A stretch of DNA of 64,000 nucleotides. Origin: Xestospongia bergquistia. Its lineage: Eukaryota; Porifera; Demospongiae; Haplosclerida; Petrosiidae. Positions 35,401 to 47,779 of the stretch are shown here, piece by piece; position 1 is the stretch's first letter, and every line of letters begins with the position of its first letter. The stretch is from positions 12,662,849 through 12,726,848 of the forward strand of contig OZ014412.1 in assembly GCA_963965975.1 (NCBI GenBank), given 5' to 3'. The notes beneath the pieces were generated by a model, which was given only the letters and a program-made list of their open reading frames with translations, ran no database searches and was not told where the DNA came from. The position numbers were made by a program, and so were the translations under genes.

Positions 35401-38140
35401 TTAATAAAGAAAACAGCGCAGTCTAAAGGACTCTATGGGACTAACTAAATAAACTGTTATCAACAGTTTAGTAAGTGGGTTTGTATTAACACTCTAAAGT
35501 CTTTAAATTAAAGACTTTAGAAGGTTTAGACTATCGAGTGAAGTTAATAAAGTAAACAGCTCAGTCTAAAGGACTCTATGGGACTAACTAAATAAAATGT
35601 TATTAACAGTTTAGTAAGTTGGTTTACATTAGCACTTTAAAGTCTTTAAATTAAAGACTTTAGAAGGTTTAGACTATTGAGTGAAGTTAATAAAGTAAAC
35701 AGCTCAGTCTAAAGGACTCTATGGGACTAACAAAATCAACCGTTATTAACGGTTTAGTAAGTTGCTTTGCCTTAACGCTCTAAAGTCTTTAAATTAAAGA
35801 CTTTAGAAGGTTTAGACTATTGATTGAAGTGAACAAAGTAAACAGCTCAGTCTAATGGACTCTAAGGCACTAACTAAATGAGTTGTTATTAACAGTTTAG
35901 TAAGTTGGTTTGCATTACACTCTAAAGTCTTTAAATTAAAGACTTTAGAAGGTTTAGACTATTGAGTGAAGTTAATAAAGTAAACAGCTCAGTCTAAAGG
36001 ACTCTATGGGTCTAACTAAATAAACTGTTATTAACAGTTTAGTAAGTTGGTTTGCATTAACACTCTAAAGTCTTTAAAATAAAGACTTTAGAAGGTTTAG
36101 ACTATTTAGTGAAGTTAACGAAGTAAACAGCTCAGTCTAAAGGACTCTCTTGGACTAACTAAATGAACTGTTTATAACAGTTTAGTAAATTTGTTTGCAT
36201 TAAGACTCTAAAGTCTTTAAATTAAAGACTTTAGAAGGTTTAGACTATTGAGTGAAGTTAATAAAGTAAACAGCTCAGTCTAAAGGACTCTATGGGTTAA
36301 CTAAATAAACTTTTATTAACAGTTTAGTAAGTTGGTTTGCATTAACACTCTAAAGTCTTTAAATTAAAGACTTTAGAAGGTTTAGACTATTGAGTGAAGT
36401 TAATGAAGTAAACAGCTCAGTCTAAAGGACTCTATGGGAATAACTAAATGAACTGTTTTTAACAGTTTAGTAAATTGGTTTGCATTAACACTCTAAAGTC
36501 TTTAAATTAAAGACTTTAGAAGGTTTAGACTATTGAGTGAAGTTAATAAAGTAAACAGCTCAGTCTAAAGGACTCTATGGGTCTAACTAAATAAACTGTT
36601 ATTAACAGTTTAGTAAGGTGGTTTGCCTTAACACTCTAAAGTCTTTAAATTAAAGACTTTAGAAGGTTTAGACTATTGAGTGAAGTTAATAAAGTAAACA
36701 GCTCAGACTAAAGGACTCTATGGGTCTAACTAAATAAACTGTTATTAACAGTTTAGTAAGTTGGTTTGCATTAACACTCTAAAGTCTTTAAATTAAAGAC
36801 TTTAGAAGGTTTAGACTATTGAGTGAAGTTAACAAAGTAAACAGCTCAGTCTAAAGGACTCTCTGGGACTAACGAAATGAACTGTTTTTAACAGTTTAGT
36901 AAATTTGTTTGCGTTAAGACTCTAAAGTCTTTAAATTAAAGACTTTAGAAGGTTTAGACTATTGAGTGAAGTTAACAAAGTAAACAGCTCAGTCTAAAGG
37001 ACTCTATGGGACTAACTAAATAAACTGTTATTAACAGTTTAGTAAGTTGGTTTACATTAACACTCTAAAGTCTTTAAATTAAAGACTTTAGAAGGTTTAC
37101 AGTATTGAGTGAAGTTAATAAAGTAAACAGCTCAGTCTAAAGGACTCTATCGGACTAACAAAATAAACTGTTATGAACAGTTTAGTAAGTTGGTTTGCAT
37201 TAACACTCTAAAGTCTTTAAATTAAAGACTTTATAATGTTTAGACTATTGACTGAAGGGAACAAAGTAAACCGCTCAGTGTAATGGACTCAAAGGCACTA
37301 AGTAAACGAATTGTTATTAACAGATTAGTAAGTAGGTTTGCATTACACTCTAAAGTCTTTAAATTAAAGACTTTAGAAGGTTTAGACTATTGAGTGAAGT
37401 TAATAAAGTAAACAGCTCAGTCTAAAGGACTCTATGGGACTAACTAAATAAACTGTTATCAACAGTTTAGTAAGTTGGTTTTTATTAATACTCTAAAGTC
37501 TTTAAATTAAAGACTTTAGAAGGTTTAGACTATCGAGTGAAGTTAATAAAGTAAACAGCTCATTCTAAAGGACTCTATGGGACTAACAAAATAAACTGTT
37601 ATTAACAGTTTAGTAAGTTTGTTTGCATTAACACACTAAAGTCTTTAAATTAAAGACTTTATAAGGTTTAGACTATTGAGTGTAGGGAACAAAGTAAACC
37701 GCTCAGTGTAATGGACTCAAAGGCACTAAGTAAATGAATTGTTATTAACAGATTAGCAAGTTGGTTTGCATTACACTCTAAAGTCTTTAAATTAAAGACT
37801 TTAGGAGGTTTAGACTATTGAGTGAAGTTAATAAAGTAAACAGCTCAGTCTAAAGGACTCTATGGGACTAACTAAATAAACTGTTATCAACAGTTTAGTA
37901 AGTTGGTTTGTATTAATACTCTAAAGTCTTTAAATTAAAGACTTTAGAAGGTTTAGACGATCGAGTGAAGTTAATAAAGTAAACAGCTCAGTCAAAAGGA
38001 CTCTATGGGACTAACTAAATAAACTGTTATCAACAGTTTACTAAGTTGGTTTGTATTAACACTCTAAAGTCTTTAAATTAAAGACTTTACAAGGTTTAGA
38101 CTATCGAGTGAAGTTAATAAAGTAAACAGCTTAGTCTAAA
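34570..38140. repeat. Long repeat unit A (3571 bp, 25 monomers)
   Basis: From GAATGTGTGG at 34571 to its recurrence at 38142 is 3571 bp (25 units less four). The start overlaps the tail of E copy 1. Inside are an unusual TCAACCGTTATTAACGG monomer (35736), two runs of GGGTCTAAC units with GTTTTTAACAG, and two AAGGGAACAAAG / GTGTAATGGACTCAAAGG units near 37256 and 37683. Confidence 0.83.
35738..35754. repeat. Dyad 2 variant with paired change in both arms
   Basis: Usual arms are AACTGTTA and TAACAGTT around T. Here they are AACCGTTA and TAACGGTT: the T-to-C change on the left is matched by A-to-G at the pairing position on the right, so the dyad stays perfect. The copy at 40023-40039 is identical and lies in the 4285-bp duplication, so the two represent one event. 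Left-only (CCGTTATTAACAG, near 3059, 4917, 5917) and right-only (CTGTTATTAACGG, near 6202) forms occur elsewhere. Confidence 0.85.
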
Positions 38141-38141
38141 G

Positions 38142-41100
38142 GAATGTGTGGGACTAACTAAATAAACTGTGATTAACAGTTTAGTATGTTGGTTTGCCTT
38201 AACACTCTAAAGTCTTTAAATTAAAGACTTTAGAAGGTTTAGACTATTGATTGAATTTAACAAAGTAAACAGCTCATTCTAATGGACTCTAAGGGACTAA
38301 CTAAATGAACTGTTATTAACAGTTTGGTAAGTTGGTTTGCATTAACACTCTAAAGTCTTTAAATTAAAGATATTAGAAGGTTTAGACTATTGAGTGAAGT
38401 TAATAAAGTAAACAGCTCAGTCTAAAGGACTCTATGGGACTAACTAAATAAAATGTTATTAACAGTTTAGTAAGTTGGTTTGCATTAACACTCTAAAGTC
38501 TTTAAATTAAAGACTTTAGAAGGTTTAGACAATTGAGTGAAGTTAATAAAGTAAACAGCTCAGTCTAAAGGACTCTATGGGACTAACTATATACACTGTT
38601 ATTAACAGTTTAGTAAGTTGGTTTGTATTAACACACTAAAGTCTTTAAATTAAAGACTTTAGAAGGTTTAGACTATTGATTGAAGTTAATAAAGTAAACA
38701 GCTCAGTCTAAAGGACTCTATGGGACTAACTTAATGAACTGTTATTAACAGTTTAGTAAGTTGGTTTGCATTAACACTCTAAAGTTTTTAAATTAAAGAC
38801 TTTAGGAGGTTTAGACTATTGAGTGTAGTTAATAAAGTAAACAGCTCAGTCTAAAGGACTCTATTGGACTAACTAAATGAACTGTTTTTAACAGTTTAGT
38901 AAGTTGGTTTGCATTAACACTCTAAAGTCTTTAAATTAAAGACTTTAGAAGGTTTAGACTATTGTGTGAAGTTAATAAAGTAAACAGCTCAGTCTAAAGG
39001 ACTCTATGGGACTAACTAAATAAACTGTTATCAACAATTTAGTAAGTTGGTTTGTATTAACACTCTAAAGTCTTTAAATTAAAGACCTTAGAAGGTTTAG
39101 ACTATTGAGTGAAGTTAATAAAGTAAACAGCTCAGTCTAAAGGACTCTATGGGACTAACTAAATAAACTGTTATTAACAGTTTAGTAAGTTGGTTTACAT
39201 TAACACTCTAAAGTCTTTAAATTAAAGACTTTAGAAGGTTTAGACTATTGAGTGAAGTTAATAAAGTAAACAGCTCAGTCTAAAGGACTCTATGGGACTA
39301 ACAAAATAAAATGTTATTAACAGTTTAGTAAGTTGGTTTGCATTAACACTCTAAAGTCTTTAAATTAAAGACTTTATAAGGTTTAGACTATTGAGTGAAG
39401 TTAATAAAGTAAACAGCTCAGTCTAAAGGACTCTATGGGACTAACGAAATAAACCGTTATTAATAGTTTAGTAAGTTGCTTTGCCTTAACGCTCTAAAGT
39501 CTTTAAATTAAAGACTTTAGAAGGTTTAGACTATTGATTGAAGTGAACAAAGTAAACAGCTCAGTGTAATGGACTCAAAGGCACTAAGTAAATGAATTGT
39601 TATTAACAGATTAGTAAGTTGGTTTGCGTTACACTCTAAAGTCTTTAAATTAAAGACTTTAGAAGGTTTAGACTATTGAGTGAAGTTAATAAAGAAAACA
39701 GCTCAGTCTAAAGGACTCTATGGGACTAACTAAATAAACTGTTATCAACAGTTTAGTGAGTGGGTTTGTATTAACACTCTAAAGTCTTTAAATTAAAGAC
39801 TTTAGAAGGTTTAGACTATCGAGTGAAGTTAATAAAGTAAACAGCTCAGTCTAAAGGACTCTATGGGACTAACTAAATAAACTGTTATTAACAGTTTAGT
39901 AAGTTGGTTTACATTAGCACTCTAAAGTCTTTAAATTAAAGACTTTAGAAGGTTTAGACTATTGAGTGAAGTTAATAAAGTAAACAGCTCAGTCTAAAGG
40001 ACTCTATGGGACTAACAAAATCAACCGTTATTAACGGTTTAGTAAGTTGCTTTGCCTTAACGCTCTAAAGTCTTTAAATTAAAGACTTTAGAAGGTTTAG
40101 ACTATTGATTGAAGTGAACAAAGTAAACAGCTCAGTCTAATGGACTCTAAGGCACTAACTAAATGAGTTGTTATTAACAGTTTAGTAAGTTGGTTTGCAT
40201 TACACTCTAAAGTCTTTAAATTAAAGACTTTAGAAGGTTTAGACTATTGAGTGAAGTTAATAAAGTAAACAGCTCAGTCTAAAGGACTCTATGGGTCTAA
40301 CTAAATAAACTGTTATTAACAGTTTAGTAAGTTGGTTTGCATTAACACTCTAAAGACTTTAAAATAAAGACTTTAGAAGGTTTAGACTATTTAGTGAAGT
40401 TAACAAAGTAAACAGCTCAGTCTAAAGGACTCTCTGGGACTAACTAAATGAACTGTTTTTAACAGTTTAGTAAATTTGTTTGCATTAAGACTCTAAAGTC
40501 TTTAAATTAAAGACTTTAGAAGGTTTAGACTATTGAGTGAAGTTAATAAAGTAAACAGCTCAGTCTAAAGGACTCTATGGGTCTAACTAAATAAACTTTT
40601 ATTAACAGTTTAGTAAGTTGGTTTGCATTAACACTCTAAAGTCTTTAAATTAAAGACTTTAGAAGGTTTAGACTATTGAGTGAAGTTAACAAAGTAAACA
40701 GCTCAGTCTAAAGGACTCTATGGGACTAACTAAATGAACTGTTTTTAACAGTTTAGTAAATTGGTTTGCATTAACACTCTAAAGTCTTTAAATTAAAGAC
40801 TTTAGAAGGTTTAGACTATTGAGAGAAGTTAATAAAGTAAACAGCTCAGTCTAAAGGACTCTATGCGTCTAACTAAATAAACTGTTATTAACAGTTTAGT
40901 AAGGTGGTTTGCCTTAACACTCTGAAGTCTTTAAATTAAAGACTTTAGAAGGTTTAGACTATTGAGTGAAGTTAATAAAGTAAACAGCTCAGTCTAAAGG
41001 ACTCTATGGGTCTAACTAAATAAACTGTTATTAACAGTTTAGTAAGTTGGTTTGCATTAACACTCTAAAGTCTTTAAATTAAAGACTTTAGAAGGTTTAC

Positions 41101-42250
41101 ACTATTGAGTGAAGTTAACAAAGTAAACAGCTCAGTCTAAAGGACTCTCTGGGACTAACTAAATGAACTGTTTTTAACAGTTTAGTAAATTTGTTTGCAT
41201 TAAGACTCTAAAGTCTTTAAATTAAAGACTTTAGAAGGTTTAGACAATTGAGTGAAGTTAATAAAGTAAACAGCTCAGTCTAAAGGACTCTATGGGACTA
41301 ACTAAATAAACTGTTATTAACAGTTTAGTAAGTTGGTTTACATTAACACTCTAAAGTCTTTAAATTAAAGACTTTAGAAGGTTTACAGTATTGAGTGAAG
41401 TTAATAAAGTAAACAGCTCAGTCTAATGGACTCTATGGGACTAACAAAATAAACTGTTATTAACAGTTTAGTAAGTTGGTTTGCATTAACACTCTAAAGT
41501 CTTTAAATTAAAGACTTTATAATGTTTAGACTATTGACTGAAGGGAACAAAGTAAACCGCTCAGTGTAATGGACTCAAAGGCACTAAGTAAATGAATTGT
41601 TATTAACAGATTAGTAAGTTGGTTTGCATTACACTCTAAAGTCTTTAAATTAAAGACTTTAGACGGTTTAGACTATTGAGTGAAGTTAATAAAGTAAACA
41701 GCTCAGTCTAAAGGACTCTAAGGGACTAACTAAATAAACTGTTATCAACAGTTTAGTAAGTTTGTTTTTATTAATACTCTAAAGTCTTTAAATTAAAGAC
41801 TTTAGAAGGTTTAGACTATCGAGTGAAGTTAATAAAGTAAACAGCTCATTCTAAAGGACTCTATGGGACTAACAAAATAAACTGTTATTAACAGTTTAGT
41901 AAGTTGGTTTGCATTAACACACTAAAGTCTTTAAATTACAGACTTTATAAGGTTTAGACTATTGAGTGAAGGGAACAAAGTAAACCGCTCAGTGTAATGG
42001 ACTCAAAGGCACTAAGTAAATGAATTGTTATTAACAGATTAGTAAGTCGGTTTGCATTACACTCTAAAGTCTTTAAATTAAAGACTTTAGAAGGTTTAGA
42101 CTATTGATTGAAGTTAATAAAGTAAACAGCTCAGTCTAAAGACTCTATGGGACTAACATAATAAACTGTTATCAACAGTTTAGTAAGTTGGTTTGTATTA
42201 ATACTCTAAAGTCTTTAAATTAAAGACTTTAGAAGGTTTAGACTATCGAG
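38142..42250. repeat. Long repeat unit B: copy of A with five extra monomers
   Basis: The first 0.9 kb matches unit A at offset 3571 (GTGTTGTT at 35252 against GTGTAGTT at 38823). From about 39.6 kb the offset is 4285 bp (GTAAGTGGG at 35471 against GTGAGTGGG at 39756; AAAATCAACCG at 35732 against 40017; ACTGAAGGGA at 37251 against 41537). The change of 714 bp is five monomers less one base, inserted between about 39.0 and 39.6 kb. Private differences are few. Similarity fades near 42.25 kb. Confidence 0.83.
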
Positions 42251-42866
42251 TGAAGTTAATAAAGTAAACAGCTCAGTCTAAAGGACTCTATGGGACTAAC
42301 TAAATAAACTGTTATTAACAGTTTAGTAAGTTGGTTTACATTAACAGTCTAAAGTCTTTAAATTAAAGACTTTAGAAGGTTTAGACTATTGAGTGAAGTT
42401 AATAAAGTAAACAGCTCAGTCTAAAGGACTCTATGGGACTAACAAAATAAACCTTTATTAACGGTTTAGTAAGTTGCTTTGCTTAAACGCTCTCAAGTCT
42501 TTAAATTAAAGACCTTAGAAGGTTTAGACTATTGATTGAAGTGAACAAAGTAAACAGCTCAGTCTAATGGACTCTAAGGCACTAACTAAATGAATTGTTA
42601 TTAACAGTTTAGTAAGTTGGTTTGCATTACACTCTAAAGTCTTTAAATTAAAGACTTTAGAAGGTTTAGACTATTGAGTGAAGTTAATAAAGTAAACAGC
42701 TAAGTCTAAAGGAGTCTATGGGACTAACTAAATAAACTGTTATTAACAGTTTAGTAAGTTGGTTTACATTAACACTGTAAAGTCTTTAAATTAAAGACTT
42801 TAGAAGGTTTAGACTATTGATTGAAGTTAGCAAAGTAAACAGCTCAGTCTAAAGGACTCTATGGGA

Positions 42867-42962
42867 CTAACTAAATAAACTGTTATTAACAGTTTAGTAA
42901 GTTGGTTTGTATATCTAACTAAATAAACTGTTATTAACAGTTTAGTAAGTTGGTTTGCATTA
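42867..42962. repeat. Truncated monomer with 95-bp deletion (first copy)
   Basis: GTTGGTTTGTAT at 42901-42912 runs directly into ATCTAACTAAATAAACTG at 42913. The two CTAACTAAATA landmarks that should be 143 bp apart are at 42867 and 42915, only 48 bp apart, so 95 bp are missing, including dyad 1 and dyad 3. Two copies of dyad 2 are brought within 48 bp. The downstream side carries the GGGTCTAAC-type sequence, so the deletion probably joined two different subfamily members. Confidence 0.92.
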
Positions 42963-44050
42963 ACACTCTAAAGTCTTTAAATTAAAGACTTTAGAATGTT
43001 TAGACTATTGAGTGAAGTTAATAAAGTAAACAGCTCAGTCTAAAGGACTCTATGGGTCTAACTAAATAAACTGTTATTAACAGTTTAGTAAGTTGGTTTG
43101 CATTAACACTCTAAAGTCTTTAAATTAAAGACTTTAGAAGGTTTAGACTATTGAGTGAAGTTAACAAAGTAAACAGCTCAGTCCATTGGACTCTCTGGGA
43201 CTAACTAAATGAACTTTTTTTAACAGTTTAGTAAATTGGTTTGCATTAACACTCTAAAGTCTTTAAATTAAAGACTTTATAAGGTTTAGACTATTGAGTG
43301 AAGTTAATAAAGTAAACAGCTCAGTCTAAAGGACTCTATGGGACTAACAAAATAAACTGTTATTAACAGTTTAGTAAGTTGGTTTGCATTAACACTCTAA
43401 AGTCTTTAAATTAAAGACTTTAGAAGGTTTAGACTATTGAGTGAAGTTAATAAAGTAAACAGCTCAGTCTAAAGGACTCTATGGGACTAACAAAATAAAC
43501 CGTTATTAACAGTTTAGTAAGTTGCTTTGCCTTAACGCTCTAAAGTCTTTAAATTAAAGACTTTAGAAGGTTTAGACTATTGATTGAAGGGAAGAAAGTA
43601 AACAGCTCAGTGTAATGGACTCAAAGACACTAAGTAAATTAATTGTTATTAACAGATTAGTAAGTTGGTTTGCATTACACTCTAAAGTCTTTAAATTAAA
43701 GACTTTAGAAGGTTTAGACTATTGAGTGAAGTTAATAAAGTAAACAGCTCAGTCTAAAGGACTCTATGGGACTAACTAAATAAACTGTTATCAACAGTTT
43801 ACTAAGTTGGTTTGTATTAACACTCTAAAGTCTTTAAATTAAAGACTTTAGAAGGTTTAGACTATCGAGTGAAGTTAATAAAGTAAACAGCTCAGTCTAA
43901 AGGACTCTATGGGACTAATTAAATAAACTGTTATTAACAGTTTAGTAAGTTGGTTTACATTAACAGTCTAAAGTCTTTAAATTAAAGACTTTAGAAGGTT
44001 TAGACTATCGAGTGAAGTTAATAAAGTAAACAGCTCATTCTAAAGGACTC
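42962..44050. repeat. Satellite linking segment between unit B and E copy 2
   Basis: About seven or eight monomers. GGGTCTAAC and CTCTCTGGGACTAAC with GTTTTTTAACAG units resemble those inside units A and B (36.5-37.0 and 40.9-41.2 kb). A GTGTAATGGACTCAAAG unit with AAGGGAAG near 43588-43665 and a GTTTACTAAG unit near 43798 (compare 38038) follow. No single constant offset covers the segment. Confidence 0.65.
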
Positions 44051-44059
44051 TATGGGACT

Positions 44060-46270
44060 AACAAAATAAACTGTTGTTAACAGTTTTGTAAGTTGCTTTG
44101 CCTTAACACTCTAAAGTCTTTAAACTAAAGACTTTAGAAGGTTTAGACTATTGATTGAAGTGAACAAAGTAAACAGCTCAGTCTAATGGACTCTAAGGCA
44201 CTAAATAAAGGAATTGTTATTAACAGTTTAGTAAGTTGGTTTCCATTACACTCTAAAGTCTTTAAATTAAAGACTTTAGAAGGTTTAGACTATTGGGTGA
44301 AGTTAATAAAGTAAACAGCTCAGTCTAAAGGACTCTATGAGACTAACTAAATAAACTGTTATTAACAGTTTAGTAAGTTGGTTTGCATTAACACTCTAAA
44401 GTCTTTAAATTAAAGACTTTAGAAGGTTTAGACTATTGAGTGAAGTTAATAAAATCAAAAGCTCAGTCTAAAGGACTCTATGGGTCTAACTAAATAAACT
44501 GTTATTAACAGTTTAGTAAGTTGGTTTGCATTAAGCCACTAAAGTCTTTAAATTAAACACTTTAGAAGGTTTAGACTATTGAGTGAATTTAATAAATTAA
44601 ACAGCTCAGTCTAATGGACTCTATGGGACTAACTAAATGAACTGTTATTAACAGTTTAGTAAGTTGGTTTGCATTAACACTCTAAAGTCTTTAAGTTAAA
44701 GACTTTAGAAGATTTAGACTATTGAGTGAAGTTAATAAAGTAAACAGTTCAATCTAAAGGACTCTATGGGACTAACTAAATAAACTGTTATTAACAGTTT
44801 AGAAAGTTGGTTTGCATTAACACTCTAAAGTCTTTAAGTTAAAGACTTTAGAAGATTTAGACTATTGAGTGAAGTTAATAAAGTAAACAGCTCAGTCTAA
44901 AGGACTCCATGGGACTAACTAAATAAACTGTTATTAACAGTTTAGTAAGTTGGTTTGCATTAACACTCTAAAGTCTTTAAATTAATGACTTTAGAAGGTT
45001 TAGACTATTGAGTGAAGTTCATAAAGTAAACAGCTCAGTCTAAACGACTCTATGGGTCTAACTAAATAAACTGTTATTAACAGTTTAGTAAGTTGGTTTG
45101 CCTTAACACTCTAAAGTCTTTAAATTAATGACTTTAGAAGGTTTAGACTATTGAGTGAAGTTAATAAAGTAAACAGCTCAGTCTAAAGGACTCTATAGGA
45201 CTAACTAAATAAGCTGTTATTAACAGTTTAGTAAGTTGGTTTGCCTTAACACTCTAAAGTCTTTAAATTAAAGACTTTAGAAAGTTTAGACTATTGAGTG
45301 AAGTTAATAAAGTAAACAGCTCAGTCTAAAGGACTCTCTGGGACTAACTAAATAAACTGTTATTAACAGTTTAGTAAGTTGGTTTGTATTAACACTCTAA
45401 AGTCTTTAAATTAAAGACTTTGGAAGGTTTAGACTATTGATTGAAGTTAACAAAGTAAACAGCTCAGTCTAATGAACTCTCTGGGACTAACTAAATGAAC
45501 TGTTTTTAACAGTTTAGTAAATTGGTTTGCCTTAACACTCTAAAGTCTTTAAATTAAAGACTTTAGAAGGTTTAGACTATTGAGTGAAGTTAATAAAGTA
45601 AACAGCTCAGTCTAAAGGACTCTATGGGACTAACTAAATAAACCATTATTAACTGTTTAGTAAGTTGTTTTGCCTTAACACTCTAAAGTCTTTAAATTAA
45701 AGACTTTAGAAGGTTTAGACTATTGATTGAAGTTAACAAAGTAAACAGCTCAGTCTAATGGACTCTAAGGGACTAACTAAATGAACTGTTATTAACAGTT
45801 TGGTAAGTTGGTTTGCATTAACACTCTAAAGTCTTTAAATTAAAGATTTTAGAAGGTTTAGACTATTGAGTGAAGTTAATAAAGTAAAAAGCTCAGTCTA
45901 AACGACTCTATGGGACTAACAAAATGAAATGTTATTAACAGTTTAGTAAGTTGGTTTGCATTAAAACTATAAAGTCTTTAAATTAAAGACTTTAGAAGGT
46001 TTAGACAATTGAGTGAAGTTAATAAAGTAAACAGCTCAGTCTAAAGGACACTATGGGACTAACTATATAAACTGTTATTAACAGTTTAGTAAGTTGGTTT
46101 GTATTCACACTCTAAAGTCTTTAAATTAAAGACTTTAGAAGGTTTAGACTATTGATTGAAGTTAATAAAGTAAACAGCTCAGTCTAAAGGACTCTATGGG
46201 ACTAACTAAATAAACTGTTATCAACAGTTTAGTAAGTTGGTTTGTATTAACACTCTAAAGTCTTTAATTT
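44060..46270. repeat. E block, copy 2 (one monomer and the left end missing)
   Basis: It begins at the second AAACTAAAG unit (TTGTTAACAGTTTTG near 44070) and follows copy 1 at offset 11046 (CATTAAGCCAC with AAACACTTTAG at 33485 and 44531). The GGAAT(G/A)TGTGGG monomer seen in copies 1, 3, 4 and 5 is absent: CTCTCTGGG with GTTTTTAACAG is followed directly by the AACCATTATTAACTG / TTGTTTTGCC unit near 45650. Confidence 0.8.
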
Positions 46271-47760
46271 AAAGACTTTGTAAGGTTTAGACTATTGAGT
46301 GAAGTTAATAAAGTAAACAGCTCAGTCTGAAGGACTCTATAGGACTAACTAAATAAACCGTTATTAACAGTTTAGTAAGTTGCTTTGCCTTAACGCTCTA
46401 AAGTCTTTAAATTAAAGACTTTAGAAGGTTTAGACTATTGATTGAAGTGAACAAAGTAAACAGCTCAGTGTAATGGACTCAAAGGCACTAAGTAAATGAA
46501 TTGTTATTAACAGATTAGTAAGTTGGTTTGCATTACACTCTAAAGTCTTTAAATTAAAGACTTTAGAAGGCTTAGACTATTGAGTGAAGTTAATAAAGTA
46601 AACAGCTCAGTCTAAAGGACTCTATGGGACTAACTAAATAAACTGTTATAAACAGTTTAGTAAGTGGGTTTGTATTAACGCTCTAAAGTCTTTAAATTAA
46701 AGACTTTAGAAGGTTTAGACTATCGAGTGAAGTTAATAAAGTAAACAGTTTGTCTAAAGGACTCAATGGGACTAACTAAATGAAATGTTATTAACAGTTT
46801 AGTAAGTTGGTTTCCATTAACTCTCTAAGGTCTTTAAATTAAAGACTTTAGAAGGTTTAGACTATTGAGTGAAGTTAATAAAGTAAACAGCTCCGATTAA
46901 AGGACTCTATGGGACTAACTAAATAAACTGTTATATCAGTTTAGTAAGTTGGTTTGCCTTAACACTCTAAAGTCTTTAAATTAAAGACTTTAGAAGGTTT
47001 AGACTATTGATTGAAGTTAACAAAGTAAACAGCTCAGTCAAATGGACTCTATGGGACTAACTAAATGAACTGTTATTAAGAGTTTAGTAAGTTGGTTTGC
47101 ATTAACACTCTAAAGTCTTTAAATTAAAGACTTCAGAAGTATTAGACTATTGAGTGAAGTTAATAAAGTAAACAGCTCAGTCTATAGGACTCTATGAGAC
47201 TAACTAAATAAACTGTTATTAACAGTTTAGTAAGTTGGTTTGTATTACACGATAAAGTCTTTAAATTAAAGACTTTAGAAGGTTTAGAGTAATGAGTGAA
47301 TTTAATAAAGTAAACAGCTCAGTCTAAAGGACTCTATGGGACTAACTAAATAAACTGTTATCAACAGTTTAGTAAGTTGGTTTGCATTAACACTCTAAGG
47401 TCTTAAAATTAAAGACTTTAAAAGGTTTTGACTATTGAGTGAAGTTAATAAAGTAAACAGCTCAGTCTAAAGGACTCTATGGCACTAACTAAATAAACTG
47501 TTATTAACAGTTTAGTAAGTTGGTTTGTATTAACACTCTAAAGTCTTAAATTAAAGACTTTAGAAGGTTTAGACTATTGAGTGAAGTCAATAAAGTAAAC
47601 AGCTCAGTCTAAAGGACTCTATGGGACTAACTAAATAAACTGTTATTAACAGTTTAGTAAGTTGGTTAGCATTAAGCCACTAAAGTCTTTAAATTAAAGA
47701 CTTTAGAAGGTTTAGACTATTGAGTGAAGTTAATAAAGTAAACAGCTCAGTCTAAAGGAC
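46270..47760. repeat. F block, copy 1
   Basis: Landmarks in order: CTATAGGACTAAC with AAACCGTT (46340); GTGTAATGGACTCAAAGG (46468); GGCTTAGAC (46570); CAGTTTGTCTAAAGG (46747); GCTCCGATTAAAGG (46892); TTATATCAGTTTAG, a four-base-shorter dyad 2 (46931); CTATGAGACTAAC; ATTACACGATAAAG; and AGTCTTAAATTAAAG, three bases shorter (47541). The same series recurs from about 50.6 kb at offset 4280 bp. The short forms of dyads 1 and 2 are private to F blocks. Confidence 0.85.
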
Positions 47761-47779
47761 TCTATGGGACTAACAAAAT

